Shown: in pieces, positions 1 through 47,300 of the stretch
Position numbering within the stretch: the first letter of the stretch is position 1
How the letters are laid out: every line of letters starts with the position of its first letter
Source of the DNA: Chelydra serpentina
Taxonomy: Eukaryota; Chordata; Testudines; Chelydridae
Reading direction: 5' to 3'
DNA: 64,000 bases
Assembly (NCBI GenBank): GCA_037349315.1
Contig: JBAIAC010000026.1
Coordinates: 22,473,501 to 22,537,500 of the forward strand
Translations under genes and position numbers: made by a program
Notes under the pieces: generated by a model
What the model saw: the letters and a program-made list of their open reading frames with translations, nothing else
What the model was told of the DNA's origin: nothing
The model's database searches: none

Positions 1-34958
<34,958 letters not shown>

Positions 34959-35499
34959 AAGCGCAGGCTGAAAAGGGGAGACTAGAGCCAGACTGGGACC
35001 ATCCCCGCTGCCACGGCCGCCTCCTCTCACAGAAGCTACCCTTTCACAACCGGCTTTACAACAACAGCGTGCCTGATTGGAGAATAGGAAAGCCGCGACC
35101 AATGAGCGCTGGCCTTACTTATCCTTCCGCTCCCCTTAGCAACCCTCCGCCGTTTCTGATGACTACCTTCCCACCCCGCGTTCGCTATCGGCCACTCTCG
35201 ACTCCCATTGGTGGTTGCCTGTGTGTCAATCATCTTCGACATTAGGCGCGGGTCTGGTTTAGTTTGCTCGCCGCCGCGTAAGCGGAGGACGGTGGTTGTG
35301 GCTGCACGGGACGGTGAGGCTGGCCCATTCTGAGAAGCTACGCAGCTGGGGGGGGGGGGTCTCAAAAGCGGGGGTGCTCGCTCTTGTAAGCGACTGGGCG
35401 TTAACCCCAGCGTCGTGGCCGGCCAGCCCCCTGAAACTGCTCTGGTGGTTCGCGCTGCTGCTCTCTCCCATCCCATGGGGCTGAGTCAGCCTGGGGTCA

Positions 35500-35690
35500 T
35501 AGTATCATAGAATATCAGGGTTGGAAGGGACCTTAGGAGGTCATCTAGTCCAACCCCCTGCTCAAAGCAGGACCAATCCCCAATTTTTGCCCCAGATCCC
35601 TAAATGGCCCCCTCAAGGATTGAACTCACAACCCTGGGTTTAGCAGGCCAATGCTCTGTGCACTGTCCAACACCTGCCCTGCCGCATGGC
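35500..35690 (-). repeat. tRNA-derived SINE with CR1-like tail
   Basis: On the minus strand a Pol III B box GGTTGTGAGTTCAATCC (35617-35633) is followed by GGGGGCCATTTAGGGATCTG and then a CR1-type tail containing GGACTAGATGACCTCC. The A box is degenerate. This layout is that of the tortoise Pol III SINE, whose 3' end is shared with CR1 LINEs. Confidence 0.85.
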
Positions 35691-36229
35691 TGAGGCCATG
35701 TTCCTCACATCAGCAGCAGGCATACCGGCGTCAGTGCGAGCCTTCACCTCCCTGAGGCACACACACACTGCTAGGCGCTCCGGAAGGGTCCTGCAATGTA
35801 CATGCTGTGGATGTCTGCCTCTGCGAGACTGGGTTGGCTTCTCAGGCCCAGCTGCAAGTTCCCAACATCACTGACTCATGGGGTATTTGGTGCTTTTTCT
35901 TAAAGTCTTGTCTCTTGGAATCATGTGATTATAGGGGAACCTAAGTATGTTGCTAGCCCTCGTGGTTGCAGGGCAAAGCTTGGAACTGTGAGCCCTAAAG
36001 GCTCAAAACTAGAGGACAAAATTTAAAACAAATATTTTAAACGAATCTCATTTCTGGGAGCCTGCCTGGATTTTTGTCCACTTGGCATTGGCAAATATTT
36101 CTTCAGTGACCTTTCTATTAAAAACACACAAAACTTTCAGAGATGACTGAAGGAACTGAAAGGGCTTTTGAAGGCTGATGGATGAAATTGTGGGGCTGAA
36201 CTTTAAATTTGGGGTTTTTTTCCAATTGA

Positions 36230-36290
36230 TGGCAGAGCTGGGAATAGAACCTACCTCTCCTGATTTCAAGGCCTGTGTTTGAACCACAAA
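36230..36290 (+). repeat. MIR fragment
   Basis: GGCAGAGCTGGGAATAGAAC followed by CTCTCCTGATTTC matches the MIR core consensus. Confidence 0.65.
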
Positions 36291-36456
36291 AATATCCCTC
36301 CTCTCCTGTTTTATTATTTTAATAATCTAATATAGTGCATTTTGAAGGACTGGTTAGAAACTGTTGTAGATGATTGCAGCCGGACTTAAGTGTTGGATGT
36401 ATTTTGAGGCTGGGTGATATGGGATGAAATAACATCTTTCACATTCCCCTGTGTAG

Positions 36457-36488
36457 CTGCTGGTAAATAACATGTAAAAGGAATTTAA
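36457..36488 (+). other. FAAP24: Probable FAAP24 5' untranslated part of exon 2
   Basis: A pyrimidine-rich acceptor (CATTCCCCTGTGTAG) precedes this stretch, and the codon just before the ATG is an in-frame TAA. A noncoding first exon in the promoter island is therefore likely; CGC followed by GTAAGC at 35278 is one possible donor. This is inference from splice-site appearance. Confidence 0.4.
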
Positions 36489-36600
36489 ATGACAGCAAAA
36501 GAAACCACTCCTGTCGAAGCAGGAGCTGTCAGTGTCCCTTACGGACATGTGATTGGAAATGAGAAATGGAGAGGGTCCCAGATAGCTCAAGGATTACAAG
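36489..36600 (+). CDS. FAAP24: FAAP24 coding exon 1
   Basis: 112 nt: ATG to donor GTAAGC. It encodes [20 protein letters not shown] then [17 protein letters not shown] and one base of Gly. The [10 protein letters not shown] element is conserved with human. The N-terminal 15 residues diverge. Confidence 0.93.
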
Positions 36601-39600
36601 GTAAGCATGTAAATAGAGCACAAAAATATGGAGGCTAGTCTACATGTAGAGTAACTCTTTTCAAAGTGGTTTTAATACTGATTCCAGCTAATCAAGCAAT
36701 CTGCTTTGGCCTATATAGAATTTTAAAATAAACTAAACTGCAATTCTACTGGCTTAAAAGTTCCCATTTGTTCATAGCATTGTTTTCCATATCCTAGCTT
36801 CAGTCCAGTCACGCTCACTCTGTGTAATACAAATGAGAAGCTGCCAGTAACCTGTATTAGAATTCTATTCTTTACAAACATAGGTCCAAGTCCTGCAAAT
36901 GGATCCATGAGAGTAGACCCCATTGAAGTCCCTGGGCTCTACCTGGGTATAGAGACCACATTAGTGTGTCTAGGTTCAGGATCAAGTCATATTTAGGAGA
37001 TGCTTTTAGAATTACATAGAAGTTAGTGGAAAGTCATAACAAAAAGCTTGTTTTTGTTCAAAATGTGCTTTACTGAAGAGCCCCCCCATTCTTTAGCTAT
37101 ATATTTTGGACGCTAACACAAGAGTAATGCTAGCCTCCCACTCCCCTCTGATTCTTTCTCCTCACAATGCAAACATGCTTCAGTCGTTCCCATCTTAAAA
37201 TTGTCCTTGACCCCACTTGCCTTTCTATCTATCTCCCCTTCTCCCTTGTATCTCTAAGCTCATTGAATGGGGCTGTTTACAGTTGCTGTTTGAAGCTTTT
37301 CTTCTCCAGTCCTCTCCGCTCTGGTTTCTGTCCCTTGCACTCAACTGAAACTCCTTTCTTCCAAACTCTCTAATTACCTCTCTTTAGCCAAATCTCAGAA
37401 CCAGTACTGCATCCTCATCCCTCTTGACCTGTCAGCCACCTTCAACACTGTAGACTGCTGTTTTTGAAATATGTCCTCCCTTGACTTCCGTGACTCTGTC
37501 CTCTCCTGGTTCTTCTACTTTTATAATCACGCCTTCAGATGATCCTTCTCTCCCCTCTTTCCCCCCCCCACCTCCAGCTTTCGGTGAGGGTTCCACAGGG
37601 CTCTGGCCTTGTTCCCCTTCTTTTCTTCTTCTCCACCTTATCTCTGGGTAGTCTCACCCACAAACACAAATTCAACTACCATCTCTATGCTGACAACTCG
37701 CAGATAACCTCTACTTCAGATTTTTCTTCTCTGTCCAAACTAAAAACTCTGCTTGACCCTCTGACATCTTGCAGATGTCTAGTCATTGACTGAGCTCAAC
37801 ATGGCTAAAGCAAAGCTCTGCATGCATACATCTCCTTGCTACCTCATTTATTGATCACTGTGGACAACACTACCATCCTGCCTGTCACTCATATCCATGA
37901 CTTGGGTGTCCTTTATGACTTGGACCTTTCTCTAGGTCCTCAAATTCAGATTATTGTAACATGTTGCTGGGGATACCCAGAGCTGTGAGCCACTGTGTTA
38001 TCTCTGCCTCTCCAAGAGTGAGCTTTGCTGTAGAATAGATTGTCAGCAATTTGCCACACCATCCTGTCTTCCTTACCAGCAAACTCCTCGAGACTCTAGT
38101 AGTCTTAGCCCTTGCCTAGCAGGTAACAATCACTGAATTCCAGCCCCTGGGCTCCTCAGAGATGTCACTCTGTAAGGCACAGCACTTATCACTATACATT
38201 TGCAGAAGATATTAAGTTCTCTGCTCTTTTAAAGAGTCAGTACATTACAGCTTATTAACTTAACTGGGGTTAATACACCCTTCCCTTCAAACAGTGCGCT
38301 CAGTTGGTTTATAATAAAAAATAAAACAGGTTTATTAATGAAAGGACATAAGTGATACCAGGTAGAAGGAATAAGGATAGAAATGGTTACACAAGCAAAA
38401 GTAAAAATACACTTTCTCATGGTGAAAACCTACCTTAACAAGCTACAATCTGTTCAAGATAGCTTCTTCACCCATCTTCCTTTCCTCACAATAGCTGGCT
38501 AATTCTTAGTTAGGATCCCTGCAGGGTCCAAAGTGATGGTTTTCCTTGTCTGCTTAGGTGAGGAATAACTTAAGGACATATAAAGTCTTTTTGTATCTTA
38601 AAGTCATCTTTTGTTTCTAGAGTCAAATTGATCCCTTGGGGTTCAGTCTGGCCTTTTCTGCTCCTTACTCAACTTTACACTATGCTTTCCTTTGTTCTGT
38701 TTCTTTCCCAGAATAAACAAACAGAATATAATAAAACTGTAACCTTTCTTTGACTGTTCCCAGTCTTTTCACTTGAGAATCACTTAAAACTATGTTACCA
38801 GTGCTATTTAACATGCTACAGGTTTCTGCCTCCCTTTCCTTGGCTCTCAGGGCAGCTTTTCTTGCTCATTGGTGTGCTTTCCATTTTTGGCGGTCACAGT
38901 CCTCCATATTAGCCATTTCCATCTTTTTGGTCCACTCAGCCACCTCCAACTTCTGTAACTCTGTCTCAGACAATTTGAATTGTGTGGCTGCCTCGTTGGG
39001 GGCTATGTCTTGTCCTTTGTTTCCTTTAGCATGTCTACTCATTTTTACACTTCCTTTTGTTTTAGTTCCTCTCCCGAAATAAACAGAAAATAAAAAACTA
39101 TAACCTTTTTCCAGCCAGTGATTCCACTTGAGAATCACTTAAAACAGGAGTCTCAAAGTCCCAGCCCTCTGGCCATCTGTGTCTCGAGAACCTCCCCACT
39201 GCGGCCCGCAGAGGAGAGAGACATGCAGACACGCTGTCCGATGTCTGCTGCAGGTGCTGCCCCCCGCAGCTCCCATTGGCTGGGGGAGAGGAACAAAGAT
39301 ACCATCATTAGTTGCTGGGCAGAGTCAGCCATGGAGGCAGCATCACTTTTTTTCCACAGTGAATATAAACAAGTCAAAATACCGAACACAACTATCTGAT
39401 GCACACCTTGCTGCAGTCCTGAAGGTTTCAACTGCTCAGTCACTGAGTTCAAATATCAACGAACTGACAGAACTGAAGCGTTGCCAGGTGTCTGGCAAAC
39501 ACTAAAAACTCTGGCACGCAAAGAATTGTATAAAGTTGTATGGCAGTTTTATTATTTCTAAGAAATTCAAAATAAAAAATACAGTATAAACATTTTCTTT

Positions 39601-42600
39601 TCTGAACACCATCTTCAGTAACATTATTGGCCCGCTGGGAGGATTTGAGGACTGGCACTGGCCCTAAGGTAAATTGAGTTTGAGATCCCGGACTTAAAAT
39701 TATTTTACCAGTGCTTGAAGTGTAAACCTCAGTTAAAACAGCAAGCTGTGTGTAAATCCTGACAACTACATCATTGTAACATGCTGCCTGGACATGAAAT
39801 TTAACCCCACACTCTGATAAAATCTCTTTAGAGAAACCCACTGTGTTGAAAATAGTGAAAAGGGCTTTTGCCACAGCTTTTTCGCATACTGCCCCTCATG
39901 TTCTGGTAATTATCTGAAAAACCACTTCATTGTGTTCCTTCAAATCTCTCCTTAGAACTTTCCTTTGCTGTGATGCCTACAAAAAATCATGGCAGCAGTT
40001 AGGTTGCTGGTGTGCTGAGACCACTGTCTATCATGCTGACCAACATTGTCTCACTGTTGCCTTGTACTCTCCTGTCTGCATCCATCTCTCATCTTATATT
40101 GGGTTGTATGCTTTTTGGGGCAGGGACTGTCTTTTTGTTCTGTGTTTGTACAGTGCCTAGCGTAGTGGGGTTCTAGTCCATGACTAGGGTTCCTAGGCTC
40201 TACAATAATGCAAATAACATGCATTTTTGCAGGATTGGGGCCTCCATTTTTAAGGGAAACAGTTTGACACCAATTTGCAAAATATGTAGTCAGAAGAGAA
40301 TGAAGACTTTTTTTTCTAAGGTATACAATATATAGTCAAACAAGCTTTCTGAAGTCAGTGACTCTTAACTACATGCATAAGTATTTGCAAGACTGGAGCA
40401 TTAAGTTCCTGTATTTTAATGAAAAATATCTGTCAAGGCAATATAAAACTAGGTTTTATTGTTACAATTTTCTTTTTACAATCTTCTTTTTAAGGAAAAA
40501 TTAAGCTAATTCTTGAAGATGGCTTAGGACTTGTGGATTTTCATCTTTCAAACAGATCTTGCATTTTGTATATTTCTGAAGCAGATTTGGTGGCAGGAAA
40601 TGGCTTCAAAAGACGTCTTGTTCGGTTTAGAAATGTAAGTCCTACACAAAGTTTTTTTTTAAAGCGGGGGAAGGAAAAGCTCCCATTAAAAAATCTGGGG
40701 TTATTACCCCTTAATAAAAGAATCCACATTAATAATGAATTCAATTCATTATCCTAAGCTTCAAAAATAGAAAACATTTTAATAATCAGATTTTGATGAA
40801 TATTTAGTATCCTATTGGACTTAAATTCGTTAAAGTTTTTCCATCTGAAAACTGACTTAAACATTCACTAAATCTGTTTAACCACTCGTTTTCTAGAATT
40901 TCAAATAAAGTATTGCAGCAAATACTGTGGGTCATTCCTAGACCCGTATTGACTCCTTTTTAGGCTGGTGTGAAAAGGGGTTTGATGTACATTTCCCTCT
41001 CCATCTTCTTCAGTATTGACTCGCTGATGAGCAGGGGTGTTGCTTAACAATTTGGAGAAGTATCACTAGATGTAAGACTTGTTTCCCCTCACTGTTGTTT
41101 TTCTTTATCAAAGGCCAGCAGTCTTCATGGAATTGTGATAGTTGAAAAAACCCAGATAAGTGATCAATACTTTCCAGCAGTGCAGAAGTTTATTGTGCTA
41201 GAACTTGGAATGACATTGCTTCCGGTGGCCAATCAGGGAGAAGCATCTCAATTTATTATCCAGCTAGTAAGTATTAGTCTGCGCCGGTGAGCAAACATCG
41301 ATTAAGTCTGAAAATGTGTTGCTTTTTTCATGTCTCAGCAACTTGTATTCCAAGTTAAGACTTGCACATGATCCTCTCCTGGATTTTCAACGCTACTTTG
41401 TGCATTGACTGCGGAATAGAGGGGTCTCTCAAAAATAACATATCGCTCCTTCCTTGTTGCTCCTAGCATCTGTCAGTTTAAGAAGCAAGGTGCCAAACTT
41501 GGGGGAAACTGAATTTGGATTCCCCATGTGGGCATGCATCGAGGTGCCATTGGAATATGCCAGCAGGCTTTCTTCACTGAACTTCTTTGTCCAGTATGTG
41601 CATGTTTAGGGCTTTGAGGTCTTCTCAGGCAGGAGTACTCTATCTTTATATTGTCTTTAAGATCTGGTACTCTCACTGCTATATTTCCACCTGCTCAGTT
41701 GCTCATTTATCTGTTGTCTGATGTACTGGGAAACAGCAGATGGTAGGATCAAAGTGCTTATTCGTGTTAGGAAACAAATAGATTTTTCTATAAGACTTGG
41801 CAGGCCTTCATCTAAACTAATGGGAAATATATGTTTGCCTTACCAAAATGATTGATTAATCAAAGGCACTTCATTGTGAGGGAATCAGCTGAGAAAACTG
41901 AAGTGCTGGTAATAAAGGTCAGTAAAACAAAGCTCTGCTTAAAGAGTTACTTCAGAGCAGAGCCCAAGAAATGAAAGCCTCAATAGAGAAAATACAACAC
42001 TGACCTGATGTAAGTAAAATTTGGTTTTACTATGAAAACTGACTGCTCCCAGTGTGTTTTCAGGGTCACATTTGCTTCCCTTTGTGTCCGAAATAATCAT
42101 TTATACTGGTTTTTGCTCCTGCTAATATTTCAAAGCCAATGTATTGGAGAGAGTAAGATGGATTCTATTCCTTCTTGTGCACCACCAACAGAAACATGTA
42201 CTATTCTTGAATTACAGAATAATCTGTTACACTTGTGAAAACCAACTGAAGACCATGGAGTTTGCACAGTTATCAATGAGAAATCTGAAGACAATAAAGT
42301 TGTACAGGTGTAGTGAGGATGTTGTTTGGCCTTAGAACCTTTATTAAAAGTGCTGAATGAAATGAAAAGAACATGTCTTCCTTCAGACCTCAGGTTGCAT
42401 TTACAGGGCTGACAGTTATAAAACTTTTTTTTTCTTTTTGTAAACTTGAACAGTTAATTGGGAAGTCTTGGGAATACATTAAATATGAAACCCCAAATGC
42501 CACTTTTGTGTCCTCCTTAAGACAAGGACTGAATCAACACGAACTGATTGATCAGCACTCAAAATAGATTTTTAAACAGTTAGGTTGCGTATTTGCTTTG

Positions 42601-43616
42601 AGTGTCCTACTGAGGCATAGTCCAGTGAGATTCCTTTTTTTCTTAATTCATGCAAAACTTCATACATTCCATCTATAGCAGATGAAGCCTTTGAATAGTT
42701 AATCCAATGAATAATACATTATCTGCCCTCAAACTCTCAACACTGAATATCTTGTAAAATCAACTATATGTCTAAATTTTGACTTCTGAGTCTTTTGCAG
42801 AGATTTTTGACCACTTAAAAATCTATTGCTTGGAGTGTGAGGGGAGGGCAGCCCAAAGTTTATATTTTCAGTCCAGGGCTGTGGTGTTGTCTGCAGCATC
42901 AATGTCAGTAACTTTTTTGGTTCTTGTTCCATCCCTCCCACGTGACCAGAGAAGAAAGAATGGATGAGTATGAAGAAGGTGACTAGTCTCCTAGTTGCTG
43001 CAGTAATGCAAATAACAAAGTTGAGACCTATGCTTTGAGACTGGCTGCCAGGTGTCAGTACCCTCCTCTGGTCTGCACTGTATTTTGCCTCCTGTACATG
43101 TTATCCTAGCCCAGCCAGTAGATTGTATAACTCTACTTTTCTTCCCTTAATATTTCTCATGGCTCTGTCTTTCTCAGCTAAGTGCTAGCATTTACACTTA
43201 CAGTTACAATAGATGTTACTCTGGGACAGTGCATATTAACTGGTAAATGGATGGAAGTGATTATAGAGAGCTTCCTTTTTAACCTAAATTAAATGATCTA
43301 AGAAAAACAGAAACCAGGGCTCCACTAAATAAATGGAGCTCAGCTTCTACTTTCCTTTTTGTTTCAGGTCCATGAGCAAAGTAAGGATCACACTAGTAAC
43401 CCCTTTCTTCATAAAAAATGTTCCCAGCTAGTGGAGGCATCAATACTTCGGACAGTCCAGCAGATTCCAGGAGTTGGGAAAACAAAAGCTCTGCTTCTAC
43501 TACAGCAATTTGTAAGCATCCACCAGCTTTGCAATGCATCTGTCCAGGACCTCGAGCTAGTAGTAGGACAAACAATAGCACAACAAATTCATGCTTTCTT
43601 TACACAGACAAAGTGA
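36489..43616 (+). CDS. FAAP24: FAAP24 (Fanconi anaemia core complex-associated protein 24), complete
   Basis: FAAP24 pairs with FANCM, binds branched and single-stranded DNA, and helps bring the Fanconi core complex to interstrand crosslinks and stalled forks in the nucleus. Four coding exons (36489-36600, 40495-40634, 41114-41266, 43368-43616) join in phase to 217 codons plus TGA, against 215 residues in human. Residues 38-135 form the ERCC4-like fold, with [20 protein letters not shown] then [17 protein letters not shown]. The C-terminus has two helix-hairpin-helix motifs: [18 protein letters not shown] (166-183) and [17 protein letters not shown] (197-213). The active-site residues of XPF nucleases are not expected in this paralogue. 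The start is fixed by the TAA immediately upstream. It is divergent from CEP89 and convergent with RHPN2. Confidence 0.95.
37145..37965 (+). mobile_element. L2 LINE, 5' piece of an interrupted copy
   Basis: Degenerate reverse-transcriptase text: [17 protein letters not shown] codons near 37420-37455 and [16 protein letters not shown] near 37580-37630, followed by [11 protein letters not shown] (37672-37705), where active elements have YADD. This order is that of L2 polymerase. The 3' tail of what is probably the same copy reappears at about 39.8-40.2 kb. Confidence 0.8.
37966..39136. mobile_element. Unclassified insertion inside the L2 copy
   Basis: Sequence between the two L2 pieces. It has an imperfect direct duplication: 38690-38800 resembles 39045-39144 plus 39692-39715 (both contain AATAAACA, a TATAACC or TGTAACC block, and CTTGAGAATCACTTAAAA). 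The text ATTGTAACATG occurs at both junctions (about 37955-37965 and 39773-39783) and may be a target duplication. The class is uncertain; LTR-type is possible. Confidence 0.4.
39145..39691. mobile_element. Non-autonomous hAT element, 547 bp
   Basis: Ends CAGGAGTCTCAAA and TTTGAGATCCCGG, with an exact 8-bp duplication ACTTAAAA at 39137-39144 and 39692-39699. It has split one copy of the surrounding duplicated sequence. No transposase remains. The right end resembles the repeat ending at 4885. Confidence 0.9.
39784..40222 (+). mobile_element. L2 LINE, 3' end
   Basis: Contains the characteristic L2 tail: GGGGCAGGGACTGTCTTTTT, TGTACAGTGCCTAGC and CTCTACAATAATGCAAATAA. Same strand as the fragment at 37145. 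Confidence 0.8.
40223..40494 (+). other. FAAP24 intron remainder before coding exon 2
   Basis: AT-rich, nothing recognised beyond the acceptor tract. Confidence 0.5.
40495..40634 (+). CDS. FAAP24: FAAP24 coding exon 2
   Basis: 140 nt between TTTTTAAG and GTAAGT. It encodes [20 protein letters not shown] then [20 protein letters not shown] and RLVRFRN, the first half of the ERCC4-like domain. Confidence 0.95.
40635..43367 (+). other. FAAP24 introns between coding exons 2 and 4
   Basis: Two introns (40635-41113 and 41267-43367) with no repeat family or RNA gene that I can identify. Confidence 0.5.
41114..41266 (+). CDS. FAAP24: FAAP24 coding exon 3
   Basis: 153 nt, phase 0 at both ends, acceptor ATCAAAG and donor GTAAGT. 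It encodes [20 protein letters not shown] then [20 protein letters not shown] and [11 protein letters not shown]. It matches the human GIVVVEKT and FPALQKFTVLDLGMVLLPVA regions. Confidence 0.95.
43368..43616 (+). CDS. FAAP24: FAAP24 coding exon 4 (helix-hairpin-helix domain and stop)
   Basis: 249 nt including TGA, after acceptor GTTTCAG. It encodes [20 protein letters not shown], then [20 protein letters not shown], then [20 protein letters not shown] and HAFFTQTK. The two helix-hairpin-helix motifs mediate FANCM pairing and DNA binding in the known family. Confidence 0.96.
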   Translation, partial: VHEQSKDHTSNPFLHKKCSQLVEASILRTVQQIPGVGKTKALLLLQQFVSIHQLCNASVQDLELVVGQTIAQQIHAFFTQTK

Positions 43617-44336
43617 CATTCGCTCATTAATATCTCAGACAAACATGAGGGCTTTCCGCTTTGGAAGTGGAGAGTAATCTTTAAGTCCTATTCTAGGTGG
43701 AATTGATTTATATTTTTATAGAACAATTCAAGGATGGACTCTATTTCCACCTAGTGTCTATGCTGAAGGTATCGTCACCCACAATCAGCATCTAAAAAGA
43801 GATGAGCAAGGATCTTGAGATTTCCGCCTTCTCCTTATGTTACAGATTCACTAGCTCCCCACACACTACATATTCTGTCTTCTCCCCCACTCCCAAACTC
43901 TGCTTGTATTGCCAGATCTTCAGCAGATGTATGTGGATGTAGCTGCATTTACACCAAGTTATGATCTGGCCCCTTATATTTCATGTTCTGAGTTCATTTT
44001 CATGATGGTTGTCAGGGAATTATTTGAGTTTTTCATTGTGCATGAACACTTGAGTTGTGTGCTATTCCTTTGTGTCTGAGCTGTGGGTTTTTTCCTATAA
44101 ACCTCATTTAGGGCCCAGTTCTACAGCCCTTGGTCATGCCACTTTGTTCTGTTTGCTTTAATGGGACTAGTATGAGCTGCAGTACTAAGCCTATGCTTTA
44201 TTACTTCGGAGGCTGCTTTGAGCAGTTCAGCTGCAGTTTCTTAGGCTTTAAATTTCCATGCTCATTTGAATAGAGCCCTTTTCTAATAACCTGCTGGATA
44301 TTATCATATGCACTTCCTCCTTGGTGCAAGATGTCC
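43617..44336 (+). other. FAAP24: Probable FAAP24 3' untranslated region
   Basis: Follows the TGA without any recognisable repeat and leads to the first good AATAAA signal. Extent inferred. Confidence 0.5.
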
Positions 44337-44342
44337 AATAAA
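44337..44342 (+). promoter_or_regulatory. Candidate polyadenylation signal of FAAP24
   Basis: AATAAA about 720 bases after the stop codon, followed by GT/T-rich sequence (TGTTTGTTC, TTTAGTTTTTTC). The first clear hexamer downstream of the stop. Confidence 0.5.
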
Positions 44343-47300
44343 CTAGGATGTTTGTTCATAGCTTTTAGTTTTTTCTAGATTAAGATGATTATTCTGCTTC
44401 ATCGGCATGCCAACAACATCTGCCACAGAATGTAAAATTTCACAGTCCAACTTCCTTTCCCCTGTACTGGCCCTTCTGAAATGGTTATTTATAAAGGAAA
44501 GGGGTGCTGTGCATTCCTGGCTACCTTGGACTTAATTGTCAATGGAGCTTCCCTGTCCTTCCATTTCTTTAAAGCAAAATTGTCTCTTGCCCCAGACACC
44601 AGTTAAGAAGTCTGTCTAAGGTGGGCTACTTGTATTGCAGGTCTGTGCCGGGGGAAAGTAGCCTTTGCAGGGCAGCTGCTCCCCCTTCTTGTGCAGATGG
44701 GTGGAGCGTGATGAGGAAGGAGCAGGCAATGGACCCCTTCACACTCACCTAAAAAGCACCATCTAGTACAGAGGGAAAGCAATTACTGGTATGGACTCCT
44801 TACTAGTGGATGAGAGTAAACTTTCATTCTAGCCCTAAATGTTCAAATTACTGAATGGCAATGATTCCTAGAACTATGGAACAAGCTATTGCGTTGCTGG
44901 GGCTTGCTTCTGTGGGTTTAAATCTCATGTAAATACATGTTCATTGTCCCTTCTCTCACTCCTTCCCATATACACACTTTCCTTAAGTAGAATGTGGGGC
45001 TATAAAACCTTTCTGTTGTACTCTGTGATGTGTGTATTTCCTGGCAATCTTTTATCTGTTGGTACTGCAGGACAAGCCCTTTAATATTTCAAATGGCTGG
45101 CCAATCAGTTGATTAAATAAATCAAGAAGGTAATTAGAGCAGTGACTATTAGTGCTAATGGGCTGAACTGCTAATCTATTATAAACCTGTATTTCCAGGA
45201 TTTGATAACAGCCATAGACATTCCTTGTGAGTGATCCTTGTAAGGATCTTCGCCCCAAAGTAATCTTTAACCATATGTTGGACACGGTTTTTGTGCTGCA
45301 CAAACAGAACTTTATTTTTTCAAATGCAATTTGCTGTGGAATTGGTAATGTAAATCCTAATGGTTTTGGTCATTTTAAAAATAAACTAGCTGAGATGAGC
45401 TATAATGAGTCTCATGTGAGTTGCCAGAAAATATTGTAAAAGTTATGAAAAATGATTTGGTATGGGGGGGGGGGGGGGGGGGCTGATATTTAGCCAGGTG
45501 AATGAAAGTACATTTGAGGTCCAAATTATGGATCAAAAATTTGATGAAAACAATTTTCAAAAGGACTGGTTTGTTTTGTTACCCTGGTAATAGGCTTAAA
45601 TTATAAAAGACAAAGTAAGCCCAAAAGGGAATATTTATGTGAGCACTATCTTGTCAGGCTGAGGGTTATTGCTATATCCTCCTACAACAGAGTACTATTG
45701 AATTCTACTGCATGGAATGTCAGACCTCAACAATTTGTATTGTATCACCCTCCAGTGACTGCAGCCTACATAAATATAAAAGCTCAACTACCTGTGTCCA
45801 TTGGAAATCCTTTTGAGTCTTTCCTAGACTGCCACAAGATGGCAATCTAATTCAGAGAAAGTGAACATCTTAAGGCATAAGTGATTTTCAGCACTTGTAA
45901 AATTTAAATGAATAAAATTTGAACATGACAAACCTTTACAAAATAACTTAAGACTCTGGAAAATTTTTAGAATACTTTATCTTGTAATGGTGCTAGTTTT
46001 ATATGGTTAGTTCCAATACTGGACAATGAAAGTCTAACTTGAGAAAGTTGTCTGCTAATTAAATGTTATTCCTTATGAAGAAACTATATAAACTTGTCAG
46101 TTAGCACATAGCTTCAAAACGAAGTCAACAGTGAAACTTTTGTAAATTGTACCTTTTCATCCAATCTGTAGAAGAATGAAAAAAGTCACTGCTAAATGGC
46201 AGCATGATTTTTATTCTTAAATAAGCTTTTAAATTTAACATATTTACATCTATCATACAACACAAAACCAAACATGAGTGAAAGATTATACCCACGGTGT
46301 CTCAAAAAGTGCATGTACACACTTTTTTCCATTATTGTTTAGTGTTTTGAGTATCAAACAGCATATATCTACTCTGTAGATAGCATCTTAATCTAACACT
46401 ACAGTGTTAGCAACTTTAAAACAATCAGAAAATATATAAACAAATCTTCTCTCATAAGGAAATTAACACACAAGTACACTTTAGATGGCTTCCCAATTTG
46501 CTTTTTAGCTCAATATGGAGGAGGATTTGGCTACTTGCATTGTAAATTCTTTGAAGCACAGCCCTTGTTCTCATACGTCCATAAAGCACCTAGCTCTCAT
46601 TTGGCATTATATAATAAATAATACTTTATTGCTGAGTGACTTAAAGACCATTTTAAAATTACACACTTTTAAAGTGTCATAATAAATTGTATATTTTGAC
46701 TCATTGATTATTTTAGCTGTAGAATTGTGAAATTATACACAACTATCACTCATTTTAACAAGGCTAATAATACAAAAAGCTTGTACTTTGAGTTAAATAA
46801 TTTCAAGTTGGGAGCAAACCTTATTTCTAATAAATTTAACAAGATGTAAGATATTAAAAGTGAATCTTGACTTATTTATTTTTTAAATTAGTGCTGTCAA
46901 ACCCTTTTGTAGCTGAAATGTGATCTCCTTTTTATGGTTAAGCCATTGCAATTATTTTTTTCCTACAGTGAAATTCACACTTATGTAGAAGGAAAACACT
47001 CAAGAGGGCTCAAAGTGCGAGCTAAATGGTAGATAGGCCTTTTACTGTTCCTTTGCACAGGGTAAATTTCACCTAAGTAAATAATAGTTCTATCATAACA
47101 AACTTGTCTGTTCTTGTCATTTGTTCTTTAGTTCGCCTTAGTTTAATAAACTGATGCTTAGCAATTTTTTGTTATGAATATTAAACTTTTAAATTTAAAA
47201 AAATCCTTCATTTTATGTCCAGTATTACTCTATATACAGTATCATATGTAAAAAATAACTCATCTAAAGTGTGCATAGAAATGAACTGAAACACCCCCAT

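Noticed and set aside
35036..35476. 146-codon minus-strand frame beside the promoter
   Set aside because: CpG-island composition; no similarity that I recognise and no splice support.
38866..39138. 90-codon minus-strand frame rich in Lys, Gln and Glu
   Set aside because: It looked gag-like at first, but sits in the unclassified insertion beside a direct duplication and shows no identifiable motif.
39449..39874. 141-codon minus-strand frame
   Set aside because: It crosses the right end of the hAT element and its target duplication, so it is not an inherited coding unit.
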